NCBI GenBank assembly: GCA_029262455.1
Contig: JAJCZJ010000117.1
Coordinates: 38,840 to 102,839 of the forward strand
Reading direction: 5' to 3'
Source of the DNA: Deltaproteobacteria bacterium
GTDB lineage: Bacteria > Desulfobacterota > Binatia > HRBIN30 > CADEER01
DNA: 64,000 nt
Shown here: positions 1-9,970 of the stretch, in pieces
How positions within the stretch are numbered: the first letter of the stretch is position 1
Layout of the letters: each line of letters opens with the position of its first letter
Translations under genes and position numbers: made by a program
Notes under the pieces: generated by a model
Told to the model about the DNA's origin: nothing
The model's input: the letters and a program-made list of their open reading frames with translations, nothing else
Databases searched by the model: none

Positions 1-1116
1 ATAGTCGCGCACAGGCCGTGCGTCACTGCTTCGGCTTGGCGGACGTGCAACCGGCTCCTTGATCTCGGCCACTCGCGGCCGCCGATCAGACATTCCCGGC
101 TGTACGACTTCCAATTGCGGCGTTTCAATCGCGCCTGGTAGCGCCGCCCACCAAAAGTTGCGTCCGACCGACAACATTCCAAGCAACAGCGCTGCAGCCA
201 CAATCCCCATCACAGCGCTCGGCGACAACCAACTCGCACGCGGGGCCTGCGTACGCGGCGACGCCGGTACACCCGAGGCAGCCGTAGCAGCCATCACTTC
301 GGGGGCGCCTTCGGTGGCGATCAAGTCCGCAGCGGCCTCATCCACGACGTCCGCACTGAGCCGCTTTTTGCCCATGGCGTATCCGATGACGAGGGCGTTA
401 TCGCACACAACGTTCACAATGCGCGGGATCCCTCCCGAGATCTGATAGACGCGCTCCTCCGCATCACGCGAAAACAGTTGGGGGTCGGTGCACCCGGCCG
501 AGCTCAGACGCGACTGAATGTATTCCGAGAGTTCCTCTCGCGTGAGAGGCATCAAACGACAGTTCACAGCCACCCGCTGTCGCAATTGCCTCAAGTTGGG
601 ATTCGTCAGCTTCTGACCGAGTTCCGGCTGGCCGGCTAACACGATCTGCAAAATCTTTTCCTTGGAAGTTTCCAGATTCGACAGCAGGCGCAGATCTTCC
701 ATGACCGAGTAGTCGAGATCCTGCGCTTCATCGACGAGGAGCGCGACGTTGCGACCTTCGCGCAGTTCGTCGAGCAAGAAAGCATTCAACCGCTGCAACA
801 TGTACAGCCGTTTACCGTTGTGAATCGGCAAGTCGAATTCGCCAAAGATGTACTCGAGGATCTCGTCAAAGGTGACGTTCGTGTTGAAGACAAAGACCGT
901 GCGCGTACTCGGGTCGAGGTCATTGAGCAGCTTCTTCAGCAGGGTCGTCTTACCCGTCCCCGCTTCCCCGATCAGGGTGATAAATCCTTTGCGCTGAGTT
1001 ACGCCATAGTGCAGCGAAGCCAGCGCCTCGCGGTAGCGGGCGTTGAGGTAGAGGAACTTCGGATCCGCCGTAACGTTAAACGGCTTTTCCCGCATTCCAT
1101 AGAACTCGCGATACAT
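1..1116 (-). CDS. ExeA/XrtA (PEP-CTERM)-associated-type AAA ATPase, partial (runs off left edge)
   Basis: Manual minus-strand translation from ATG at 1116: MYREFYGMREKPFNVTADPKFLYLNARYREALASLHYGVTQRKGFITLIGEAGTGKTTLLKKLL... with Walker A GEAGTGKTT and Walker B-like ALLVDEAQDL. Typical ExeA/XrtA-associated ATPase N-terminus. Absent from the ORF track because it is truncated by the window edge. Confidence 0.85.
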   Translation of the reverse strand, partial: MYREFYGMREKPFNVTADPKFLYLNARYREALASLHYGVTQRKGFITLIGEAGTGKTTLLKKLLNDLDPSTRTVFVFNTNVTFDEILEYIFGEFDLPIHNGKRLYMLQRLNAFLLDELREGRNVALLVDEAQDLDYSVMEDLRLLSNLETSKEKILQIVLAGQPELGQKLTNPNLRQLRQRVAVNCRLMPLTREELSEYIQSRLSSAGCTDPQLFSRDAEERVYQISGGIPRIVNVVCDNALVIGYAMGKKRLSADVVDEAAADLIATEGAPEVMAATAASGVPASPRTQAPRASWLSPSAVMGIVAAALLLGMLSVGRNFWWAALPGAIETPQLEVVQPGMSDRRPRVAEIKEPVARPPSRSSDARPVRDY

Positions 1117-1131
1117 TCGCTCACACCTTCC

Positions 1132-2532
1132 TTAGGATCCGCCGCCGCGGCCGTTTTGCCGAAAGTCATTGGCCCGCAGCCCATGCGCTTTAATCTTGCG
1201 ATGCAGCGTCGCCTGATCGACCGCCGCCTGCTTCGCACACGGTGTAATGCCCCCCTGATGCTTGGTCAGAAGCCGCGACAAGTAATCTCGCTCGGCGCCC
1301 TTGAGGTACTCGCGCAACGGCAACTCGAAGTTCAGCTTCGGGCCGGCGTTGCGTTCGCCCATCTTCCCCGTCGGCACATCGACCTCGCGAATCGTATCGC
1401 CCCTGGCTCGGAGGATCGCGCGCTCCATTACGTTTGAAAGCTCGCGGATGTTCCCAGGCCACTCGTAGGTGCTCAGCTGATTCAAGGCTTTGTCGCTCAG
1501 CCGATTCAGCCCTTTTTCTCTGGCCAAGGGATTGCCCCGCAGAAACTCAGACACCAACAACGGTATGTCCTCGACCCGCTCACGCAGCGGCGGCAGATGC
1601 ACTGGAACGACGTTGATTCTGTAATAAAAGTCCTCCCGCATGCGACCGTCTTTGACTAACTCTTCGAGATTCTCGTTGGTCGCCGCAACGACACGCATGT
1701 CGACGTCGATTTTCTGATTGCCGCCAAGCCGCTCGATCGCGCGCTCTTCGAGCACACGCAGCAACTTTGCTTGCATCGGTGCCGAGATCGTTTCGACCTC
1801 GTCGAGAAAGAGCGTACCGCCATCCGCATGCTCGATCTTCCCAACACGGTCTGACACCGCCCCGGTAAACGCGCCTCGCTCGTACCCAAAGAGCTCGCTC
1901 TCCAGGAGATTCTCCGGCAGTGCAGCGCAGTTGATCGCAACGAAACGGCCCACCTTGCGCTTTCCTTGGAAGTGGATCGCCCGAGAAGCGAGCTCCTTCC
2001 CCGTACCCGACTCGCCGGTGATCAACACCGTGACATCGTTGCGCGCCAGCATCTCCAACGTCGAGAAGACTTCCAACATGTCCTCATTGCGACTGACCAT
2101 GTTGGCAAACGAGTAGCGTTCGCGAAGCTGTTCGCGAAGATACTCGATCTCTTCACGCATCTGGCGACGTTCGAGCGCCTTCTGCGTGGCCATTAGAATC
2201 TCTTCGGCCTGGAAGGGCTTCGTAATGTAGTCGACAGCGCCTTGCTTCATCGCGTCGACGGCATTTTCGATACTGCCGTGCCCCGTGATCATGATCACGT
2301 CGACTTCAGGCCATCGATCCCGGATCCGCTTCGTGAGCTCGATCCCGTTCTTGCCCCCGATACGTACGTCGACCAGGGCCAACGAGAACTCATTGCCATT
2401 GAGGTGCTCGAGCGCCTCGCTGACGCTCTCCGCCGACTCGACCTCGTAGGGCTGTGAGGCAAACAACCCTTCGAGCTCTTCGCGTATCAGCGCATCGTCA
2501 TCGACGACGAGTAGTCGCGGCTCATTACTCAT
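1132..2532 (-). CDS. Sigma-54-dependent NtrC-family response regulator (REC-AAA-HTH; PrsR-like)
   Basis: MSNEPRLLVVDDDALIREELEGL receiver; GESGTGKELASRAIH and ESELFGYERGAFTGA (GAFTGA) motifs; C-terminal Fis-like HTH. Start re-set to the internal ATG at 2532. Confidence 0.9.
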   Translation of the reverse strand: MSNEPRLLVVDDDALIREELEGLFASQPYEVESAESVSEALEHLNGNEFSLALVDVRIGGKNGIELTKRIRDRWPEVDVIMITGHGSIENAVDAMKQGAVDYITKPFQAEEILMATQKALERRQMREEIEYLREQLRERYSFANMVSRNEDMLEVFSTLEMLARNDVTVLITGESGTGKELASRAIHFQGKRKVGRFVAINCAALPENLLESELFGYERGAFTGAVSDRVGKIEHADGGTLFLDEVETISAPMQAKLLRVLEERAIERLGGNQKIDVDMRVVAATNENLEELVKDGRMREDFYYRINVVPVHLPPLRERVEDIPLLVSEFLRGNPLAREKGLNRLSDKALNQLSTYEWPGNIRELSNVMERAILRARGDTIREVDVPTGKMGERNAGPKLNFELPLREYLKGAERDYLSRLLTKHQGGITPCAKQAAVDQATLHRKIKAHGLRANDFRQNGRGGGS

Positions 2533-3196
2533 TGCCCAACTCCTCGAGAGGTCGCGGCAGGACGACGCAACACGTACCGCCGCCGTGTTCGGCATTCCAC
2601 TGCAACTCCCCCCCCTGCATCTCCAGCAAGCGAGCAGCAACCGCTAACCCAACGCGAGCTGCCGCCGATACCGGCGGCGCTTCCTCGCCCACTGCCCCGA
2701 GCCGTACGCCGACTGAGACGCCTTCCTCCGGCCCACCAGCTTCGACCAGAACGCCGACCTCCGCCGATCGCTTCCACACGTCTCCGAGGGATGCGCCGAT
2801 CAACTGAAAGCATCGACTCAACGCGCGCGGATCCACGACGACCTTGCCATCAGCTGCACCATCGATCTCGACACGATCGCCGACATGAGAACGGACCAGA
2901 GACAAGAGACTACTGGAGACCCGCCCGACCTCGGTCGGGCGGGCCTCGATATCCACGGGAGAAACATAGTCAAAGAGCAGCTCGAGCAAGCCCTCTAGAT
3001 CCGAAAGCGCCACATTGACGCGATCTTTTGGGTCGCCCTCGAGCCCATTGAGCGCCACCCTCACGGTGTGGTGAATACGTTGCAGAAGGTTTCCAACCGC
3101 ATGCTCTGCGTCGTGCAACACTTCGGGCCTCACCGACACCAAGATCTCGCCCGGATCGCCGCCACTGTGGCCACCAATATGCTTTGTCTTGCGCAA
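2525..3196 (-). CDS. Histidine-kinase-like protein (short, HATPase-like C-terminus), probable partner of the adjacent regulator
   Basis: ORF 223 aa overlapping the regulator start by 8 bp; C-terminal ARVGLAVAARLLEMQGGELQWNAEHGGGTCCVVLPR resembles the end of a HATPase_c domain. Confidence 0.55.
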   Translation of the reverse strand: MRKTKHIGGHSGGDPGEILVSVRPEVLHDAEHAVGNLLQRIHHTVRVALNGLEGDPKDRVNVALSDLEGLLELLFDYVSPVDIEARPTEVGRVSSSLLSLVRSHVGDRVEIDGAADGKVVVDPRALSRCFQLIGASLGDVWKRSAEVGVLVEAGGPEEGVSVGVRLGAVGEEAPPVSAAARVGLAVAARLLEMQGGELQWNAEHGGGTCCVVLPRPLEELGNE

Positions 3197-3470
3197 TGCG
3201 ACGTTCCTATCTCGACCTGTGGAAAGTGCTGCTATCTCACTGAAACTTGTTTCGAAATTCTGACAAAATCACTGACGTCGCGACGCCTCTCGCCCCATCA
3301 AACATCGCAATCCTGTCAGATCTCGCAACACCGCACCCCACCGCCGCACGCCTGCAAGAGGCAATGCCTCTGGTTACCATGCAATCGGAAACTTTTTCAA
3401 GCTACAAATACCGATCCGTCCCGGAATCGACGGCCCGTGCAACAATCCTCCGCAAAAGCGCGCAAAAACA

Positions 3471-3500
3471 TTGACTTGCGCCACTCGGCGAGAGTATTGT
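3471..3500 (+). promoter_or_regulatory. Candidate sigma70-like promoter TTGACT-N18-TATTGT
   Basis: TTGACT at 3471-3476 and TATTGT at 3495-3500 in the intergenic region upstream of the 3565 ORF; spacing of 18. Confidence 0.35.
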
Positions 3501-3564
3501 CCAAAATTGTAAGTCGGGAAGTGATGGGGGTTGGGATGAGTTGGGTTGGTGAGGGTCACTGCCG

Positions 3565-5286
3565 GTGCGAATTCGGCACATTGTAGTCGTCGACGATTCG
3601 CCAGCAATGCGCGAAACGCTTTGCGTATTACTAGGGCGTCGTTACCAGGTCACGGCTGTAGCCGCTGCCGATCTGGACTCGATCGGCCCAGTCGATCCAG
3701 ACTTGGTCATCGCGCCAGTTCAACTGCGCAATTCTGCACACTTGCCCGATGCGAAGTGCCTTTGGCTCGCCAGCGACTCGGAGCCGTCGGTCGACACCAT
3801 CCCGCGGAGATTCACTCCCGCCGCTCTACGTCAGCGGGTCGCCGACGCCTTGAGCACCGAGGCGAGCCGTTTGTCCGACGATGGCCTTCGCAGTCCCTGG
3901 TGCCTGATGGCTCCGTTCTTGGACCCTGCCGGGGTCGAAGTCGCCCGGCAAGCGCGGGACCGCCGCCTCTCGCTGCATATTGCCGGCGAACCCGGGGCCG
4001 GGAAACACGCCGTCGCGCGAGCAATTCACGAACAATGCGGCGGCGGCTCGTTGGTGATTTGCGACTCAACTTCACCGATCCCAGACACATCGGCGTTGAG
4101 CAAGCGCACCACGACCGTGCTCGCAATCGGCGTTGACCGCTGGCCGGCGCACGAACAACGACGACTCGCTGACCTGCTCGCCCGCGAAAGAGGTAGCAAC
4201 TTGCGCCTAGTCTCGACCGCGACCTCTTCACTGGCAGAACAAGTCGAGGCAGGGGCCTTCGACGTCGGCTTGTTCTATCGACTGACCCATCTCGAGCTAG
4301 CGTTGGCACCGCTGCGCGAGCGGCCGCGAGACGTCCCGGTCATCGCCGAGGCGATCGCCGACGAGATCGCCGACCGACTCAACCGACCATCAGCAATCTT
4401 CACCACGGCCGCCCTCGAACGGCTGTCGCGCTACCTCTGGTTTGGCAATCTGGCCGAACTCGAAGCCGTCCTCACCCGCACCTTGGCGATTCAGGCCAAC
4501 GATAAGATCGACGCTGACGACCTGCTCTTCGACGGTGCGCGTCCGGCACCGCCCCACTCGTCAGATCTCTCCGGCCCCAAACGCACGCGAAAAGACCGCA
4601 CACCGGCGGCTGGCGATCCCGGCGATCTGCAACTCATCATCCACGAGCTCGCACACGAGGTGAAGAACCCGCTAGTCACCATCAAGTCATTCGCCCAACA
4701 TTGCCAGCGCGAGCTGCTCACCGCGGAATCCGACGAGATGAGATTCGCCGAGATGACCGGACAAGCAATCGACCAGATCGATCTGTTCGTCGAGAATCTG
4801 CTCGACTTTGCCCGCATGGCGAGCCCCGAGCCGCGCACGACCGACCTCGACGACGTCGTCAACACCGCGATTTCGGCCGCTCGAGTCGAGGACGCACAAT
4901 GCCTCGACATCGATTACAGCGCGGCCCCCGGCGTGCGCATTCGAGTCGACCCGGAACAGGCGACATACGCCCTCGAGAATCTTTTCCGTGCGCTCACTCG
5001 TGGATGCATCTCAGAGCACCCGTTGACGGCGCAATTCTGTCCGCCAGACGCTCTGCTCTGCCAACTACCGGCCGGCGCCCCCAGCGCGATGGACCGACTG
5101 ACAGACATCGTCGAGGACGACGGCGCGAAGGATGTGATGCCCCTTGGGATCGCCGTTGCCAGCGCCGTCTTGGAACGCAACGGTGCCGAACTCAGCATCA
5201 GCAAAGACGGCGAACCAAAAACAGTAATGATCCGTTTCCCTATGGTGGAGAACGAGGAAGTTGTGGCGGAGAGAGATGGAAAATAA
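3565..5286 (+). CDS. Degenerate receiver + NtrC-like AAA + HisKA-type sensor hybrid
   Basis: MRIRHIVVVDDSPAMRETLCVLLGRRYQV (REC-like N-term); HIAGEPGAGKHAVARAIHEQ (altered Walker A) with LALAPLRERPRDVPVIAEAIADE; then LIIHELAHEVKNPLVTIKSFAQHCQREL (HisKA H-box). GTG start. Confidence 0.7.
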   Translation: MRIRHIVVVDDSPAMRETLCVLLGRRYQVTAVAAADLDSIGPVDPDLVIAPVQLRNSAHLPDAKCLWLASDSEPSVDTIPRRFTPAALRQRVADALSTEASRLSDDGLRSPWCLMAPFLDPAGVEVARQARDRRLSLHIAGEPGAGKHAVARAIHEQCGGGSLVICDSTSPIPDTSALSKRTTTVLAIGVDRWPAHEQRRLADLLARERGSNLRLVSTATSSLAEQVEAGAFDVGLFYRLTHLELALAPLRERPRDVPVIAEAIADEIADRLNRPSAIFTTAALERLSRYLWFGNLAELEAVLTRTLAIQANDKIDADDLLFDGARPAPPHSSDLSGPKRTRKDRTPAAGDPGDLQLIIHELAHEVKNPLVTIKSFAQHCQRELLTAESDEMRFAEMTGQAIDQIDLFVENLLDFARMASPEPRTTDLDDVVNTAISAARVEDAQCLDIDYSAAPGVRIRVDPEQATYALENLFRALTRGCISEHPLTAQFCPPDALLCQLPAGAPSAMDRLTDIVEDDGAKDVMPLGIAVASAVLERNGAELSISKDGEPKTVMIRFPMVENEEVVAERDGK

Positions 5287-6703
5287 GAGAATATTGATCG
5301 TCGATGACGAACCCAGCGTCCGCGAGTCGCTGCGAATGGTACTCAAAGGTCGCGCCGACACGACTGCCGTCGGCGACGGACAAGCGGCCCTGCGAGAGAT
5401 GGAAAGCGGCCACTACGATGTTGCCCTGCTCGACATCATCATGCCCGGTATCGACGGGCTCGAGGTGCTCGAGCGAGCCCAGTCTCTCGATGAACCGCCG
5501 CAAATCATCATGTTGACGGCGACCAAGACCGTGAAGTCCGCCGTCCGCGCGATGAAGCTCGGCGCTCACGACTACGTCACGAAACCATTCGACGTCGACG
5601 AACTGCTAATCACCGTCGATCGCGCAATCGAAGCGACTTCGATGCGCCGTGAGATCGCAACCCTGCGCGACGAGGTGGGTAAGAGATACAACTTCGACAA
5701 TGTCATCGGCTCATCGGCGCCAATGCAAAACGTTCTCAAAGTCGTCAGCCGTGTGGCACCCATGAAATCAACTGTCTTACTAACCGGGGAGAGTGGCACA
5801 GGTAAGGAAGTCATCGCCAGGGCGCTCCACTACAACAGCACGCGGCGAGACAAACCGATGGTCGCCCTCAACTGCGCCGCAATCCCCGAGAATCTTCTCG
5901 AGGCTGAGCTCTTTGGCCATGAGCGCGGCGCCTTCACGGATGCCCACAGCCAGAAAATCGGGCACTTCGAACGGGCCGACGGCGGCACGATCTTCCTCGA
6001 CGAAATCGGCGACATGAATCCCGCCACCCAGGCCACACTGCTACGGATTCTGGAAGCAGGACAGTTCACACGGGTGGGTGGCGAGAAGGTCATTGATGTC
6101 GATGTCCGGGTTATCGCCGCGACCAACCGAGATCTCGACAAGGGAATGGCCGACGGCACGTTTCGCGAGGATCTCTACTTCCGGATCAATGTCATCGCGA
6201 TTCCGCTGCCACCGCTGCGCGAGCGTAGAGACGACTTACCCGCCCTCATCCGCTTTTTTCTCGACAAGAAGTCCCGCGAATCCGGAATCAGAGCGCGAAA
6301 TTTTTCCGCTGCCGCCCTCGACCAGATGCTCGCGTACAACTGGCCGGGCAATGTTCGAGAACTCGAACACGCTGTCGAACGCGCGCTGATCTTGTCGGAC
6401 GGTGAAACGCTCGGGATCGAAGATCTTCCAACAAAAGTATCCTCGAACGTGCCCACGAACGGCGCCAGCCCCCTCACCATCCCATCCCTCCCGGAACAGA
6501 CGCCGCAAGATCAAACTCTCAATGAGGCGATCGAGCGGTTGGAGCACCAACTCATCATGTCGGCGCTCAGCAAGGCTCGTCAAAACCAAACCAAAGCTGC
6601 TTCAATCCTCGGCACAACCCGGCGCATTCTGAAGTACAAAATGGACAAGCTCGGCATCGACGAGATCGGACCCGAAGGAAATCACGCAATCAGTGGGCAC
6701 TAG
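5276..6703 (+). CDS. Sigma-54-dependent NtrC-family response regulator
   Basis: MENKRILIVDDEPSVRESLRMVL; GESGTGKEVIARALH; ELFGHERGAFTDA (variant GAFTGA: GAFTDA); C-term Fis-like HTH NQTKAASILGTTRRILKYKMDKLGI. Confidence 0.9.
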   Translation: MENKRILIVDDEPSVRESLRMVLKGRADTTAVGDGQAALREMESGHYDVALLDIIMPGIDGLEVLERAQSLDEPPQIIMLTATKTVKSAVRAMKLGAHDYVTKPFDVDELLITVDRAIEATSMRREIATLRDEVGKRYNFDNVIGSSAPMQNVLKVVSRVAPMKSTVLLTGESGTGKEVIARALHYNSTRRDKPMVALNCAAIPENLLEAELFGHERGAFTDAHSQKIGHFERADGGTIFLDEIGDMNPATQATLLRILEAGQFTRVGGEKVIDVDVRVIAATNRDLDKGMADGTFREDLYFRINVIAIPLPPLRERRDDLPALIRFFLDKKSRESGIRARNFSAAALDQMLAYNWPGNVRELEHAVERALILSDGETLGIEDLPTKVSSNVPTNGASPLTIPSLPEQTPQDQTLNEAIERLEHQLIMSALSKARQNQTKAASILGTTRRILKYKMDKLGIDEIGPEGNHAISGH

Positions 6704-8504
6704 GAATCGGCGCTGGGGATCGTCGCCCCTCCAACCAACGCGTGACATCCGTGGGGCTACGAAGGTCGCCAGAAATCAGTCCTAACACGAGATCGTGTGA
6801 AACAACTGTGTTGAAGTCGAAGCCGACTTCAACGGCGCTACGTTGGTTCGGGAGTTTGAGCAGGAACGGGACATGCCGCCCTGCGCCGACCAGCGGCGAG
6901 CCCGCTGAGCCTTCGGACGGCGGCGGGAACTTCTGATCCCACCGCTTTACCCTGAGGCCGTGGTCACTGGTCACGAGTACCGCCATCGAATCCCAAAGAC
7001 CCGCGTCTTCGAGCCCTCGCCGCAGCGCACCCAGCGCCCGGTCGGCGAGTGCGACGTTGTCAAAGTAGTCTCCCCCACGCATCAAGCCGAGCTTCCCAAG
7101 TTCCCTACTGTAGACAACCGGTAGATGGGGGATCGACCAATGTACAAAAACCAATCCGGTGTGCTCGTCGAGCGCGAGTGCTCGAGCAGCCTCGAGCATC
7201 TCGCGATAACGCCTGACATCTGAACCGGAACCAGAGATTTCGGCGTACCGCAGCGCATCGAGAAGGCCGAAAGAACTCACTCGCGCCATGAGCTTCAGAT
7301 GACGGCCTACGGCGGCAACGATCGAGTCATGATCGGGATCAACATAGTGACAGGAGGTCAGGTGCGCCCCTAGCACCCGACAGTAGGGGTGGTACCAGCC
7401 AACGAGCCCCGAATTCGCCCCAAGTTCTCTGGCCCGCGAAAAGACGTTTGGCGACTCGCTCCATCGCGCCCGCTTGCCACTCCCAAAGATGAGCAAACGA
7501 TCTGACGGCCCCAGTGGCTCTGAGCCGGAGACGACCTCGCCCGCAATCAGCGAAGGCATCGACAAGAGAGTGCTATCGGCCGGCGGGGCCGCCCGCGTTG
7601 CGTGAAAGGCTTCGGCCCGTAGCCGTGTGAACTCCGGCAGCTCTCCGTCCCGAAACACATTTGAATGTAGCGCCCGGTGATCGAGTTCGTCGAAAACAAG
7701 CCAGAGAACTTTCGGCCCGTGCCTCGGGCCGTCCAGCACGTCGGCTATCGGAGAGTGCTCGAATTTCGTGAGAAGCAGTCCGGTTTCGCCAACCGTCAGA
7801 GCCGCGAACGGCGATAGAAGCAACAACACCAAGCGACACAACCGAAGAAGGCGATGCCGGGCCATCCACAAGAAAAGACCGGCAGCCATCGTCAAGACCA
7901 ACCCCGCCGCCGACTTCGCTGAGGCCAATGGAAATCCAAAGAATTGTCGATGAAGCGTCGGGGCTTCCCCCGCGATCAGGGCAATCGCGCAGTGAAGAAT
8001 CAGCGCAATTAGGGCTGCTCGGCCACACTCGACGAGCAGCGGGTGCCCGCCACCTTGCCTGCGTATCCACCCTGCCCCGACCCCCAGCACAACAGTCAGG
8101 GCGAAGACTCCAAGGAGCGCTGCCCAGCAACCCGCCTCACTGTAGTTTGCCCATTGTGCATCGGGATTCAGAGAGAGCCGAATCACTTTATACCACACTG
8201 GCAGGTAGCAGAGATTCGCGAGCGAAAGACAAATAAGGAAATCCAGGACCGGGCTGAGACCCAATAGACGGTGCAGAGGCGAAGACCCGTAGTCCCGACT
8301 CCCACCCGCCGCTGCGGACCCAACAATGCCCACCCGCCCCGCCTTTCTCCTCTCCAAGATCAACAGTTCCCCGAGTGGAACACTTATCCACCAATCCTTC
8401 CGTGCGCTAGATTGCGTGCATCCTACGCTGTCAGCCCAGCCCCTACTCCAGGCAAACACCGGCATCGCAACGACGCCATTGCGTGTACATTTCTGGAGCC
8501 GCAC
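6690..8504 (-). CDS. Membrane-anchored sulfatase/phosphoethanolamine-transferase-like protein
   Basis: Several hydrophobic segments, then VLWLVFDELDHRAL ... PADSTLLSMPSLIAG ... DSMAVLVTSDHGLRV (alkaline phosphatase/sulfatase superfamily metal motifs). Start codon uncertain. Confidence 0.65.
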   Translation of the reverse strand: MRLQKCTRNGVVAMPVFAWSRGWADSVGCTQSSARKDWWISVPLGELLILERRKAGRVGIVGSAAAGGSRDYGSSPLHRLLGLSPVLDFLICLSLANLCYLPVWYKVIRLSLNPDAQWANYSEAGCWAALLGVFALTVVLGVGAGWIRRQGGGHPLLVECGRAALIALILHCAIALIAGEAPTLHRQFFGFPLASAKSAAGLVLTMAAGLFLWMARHRLLRLCRLVLLLLSPFAALTVGETGLLLTKFEHSPIADVLDGPRHGPKVLWLVFDELDHRALHSNVFRDGELPEFTRLRAEAFHATRAAPPADSTLLSMPSLIAGEVVSGSEPLGPSDRLLIFGSGKRARWSESPNVFSRARELGANSGLVGWYHPYCRVLGAHLTSCHYVDPDHDSIVAAVGRHLKLMARVSSFGLLDALRYAEISGSGSDVRRYREMLEAARALALDEHTGLVFVHWSIPHLPVVYSRELGKLGLMRGGDYFDNVALADRALGALRRGLEDAGLWDSMAVLVTSDHGLRVKRWDQKFPPPSEGSAGSPLVGAGRHVPFLLKLPNQRSAVEVGFDFNTVVSHDLVLGLISGDLRSPTDVTRWLEGRRSPAPIPSAH

Positions 8505-8854
8505 TCGCGGGCGCGAGGTCCCTCACCAAGCGCTTGCCCTGCAGGCCCCGACAGGGAAACGCAAAGACACCGACGTTGCACACCGCACATGTTCTCGCAA
8601 AGCATCTTACGCAGCACCTGTTAAAGTCGCACATTAACGAATTGCCGATCGTCCGGATTTGAACGCTATGCAGCATTCTCTCCGACTCATGTCGCACACC
8701 ACATAGCGTCGGCGTCGGTCGGTCTCGACAATTCGTTTTTCAATGATTCGGAGGGGTTAGCTCCATCAGCTGATCGTCTCGCATTACATTCCTAGAGGCT
8801 GACCTGGCTTCTGGCACGCCCGGTGCTTTGTTTCCGGGCGAGGGGTCAAACGGA

Positions 8855-9970
8855 ATGGTGCTAGAAGATCGAGCTTCGCTGCTAATCATCGACGACGACC
8901 GCGGTCCGGCGGAATCCCTCCGCATGGTCTTCAAAGACGACTACGAGGTCTTCACAGCGCCCGGCGGCAAGGAGGCCCTCGAGGTACTCGCTGACCGAAC
9001 GATCGACGTTGTGACCCTCGATCTCCGTATGCCCGGGATGAGCGGCAACGAGGTCATGGAGCACATCAAGCGCTTCGACCCCGACATCGAGATCATCGTG
9101 GTGACCGGTTACGCGTCTCTCGATTCGGCGATACGCGGGTTACGGCACCGCGTCTTCGACTACGTGACGAAGCCATTCGACGTTCCGCAGATCTCCGATC
9201 TGGTCGAACGAGCCGTAGCGCGGCGCCGCTCGACCTTGCGGGCCCGCGACTTCCGCGACCGCTATCTAGCCAACTTGTCGCATGAGCTACGCACCCCATT
9301 GAACGCGATCATGGGTTTCAACGACATGTTGACCGATCAACTGACGCCGCAGATCAGCAACGAGCAACGCGCGACGTTCGATAGGATTCAGACACACTCC
9401 CAACGACTTCTGACGTTGATCGACACGGTCACCGTCTTGAATCAAGTCGAAGACGGCGAGTACCAGATTCTGGCTAGTTCCTTCGACGTGCGCGAGATCC
9501 TCACCTGGGCGGTTCAAACATTCTCCACCGTCGCAAGCGAGCAGCAAGTGACTTTGGCCCAATCGGAAGATCTGGAAGCGGTCCAGATCACTGCGGATCG
9601 CGACAAACTCGAACGCCTGGTCTCCGCACTGGTCGACAACGCCCTAAAATTCACTCCGATCGGCGGATCCGTGACACTCTCGGTCTCGACCGAGGAATCG
9701 GCCGCCACCGTCGATATCGAAGTGTGCGACACCGGAGTCGGCGTGCCGACCGAAGACATCATGGAGCTGATCGAAGTCGCCCCAGCATCGGTTCTCCCCA
9801 AGCCGACGGTGCACACCGGTCTCGGCTTGGGACTCCGCCTCGCATCCGAGCTGACGCGTCTCATGGACGGGGAACTCTCGGTGCGCCGCCAAGAAACCGG
9901 AGGCTCCTGCTTCCGCGTGCGTCTGCCGCGCGAGTCCGCCAGACGGGAAAGTCATGCAAATGTACAGTAG
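8855..9970 (+). CDS. Hybrid response regulator-histidine kinase (REC-HisKA-HATPase)
   Basis: LLIIDDDRGPAESLRMVFK...; DLRMPGMSGNEVME; YLANLSHELRTPLNAIMGFND; HATPase N/G boxes VDNALKFTP, VCDTGVGVP, GLGLGLRLASELT. Confidence 0.9.
   Translation: MVLEDRASLLIIDDDRGPAESLRMVFKDDYEVFTAPGGKEALEVLADRTIDVVTLDLRMPGMSGNEVMEHIKRFDPDIEIIVVTGYASLDSAIRGLRHRVFDYVTKPFDVPQISDLVERAVARRRSTLRARDFRDRYLANLSHELRTPLNAIMGFNDMLTDQLTPQISNEQRATFDRIQTHSQRLLTLIDTVTVLNQVEDGEYQILASSFDVREILTWAVQTFSTVASEQQVTLAQSEDLEAVQITADRDKLERLVSALVDNALKFTPIGGSVTLSVSTEESAATVDIEVCDTGVGVPTEDIMELIEVAPASVLPKPTVHTGLGLGLRLASELTRLMDGELSVRRQETGGSCFRVRLPRESARRESHANVQ

Noticed and set aside
820-1437. + strand ORF of 205 aa
   Set aside because: Antisense to the well-supported ExeA-type ATPase and NtrC regulator; typical spurious ORF in GC-rich DNA.
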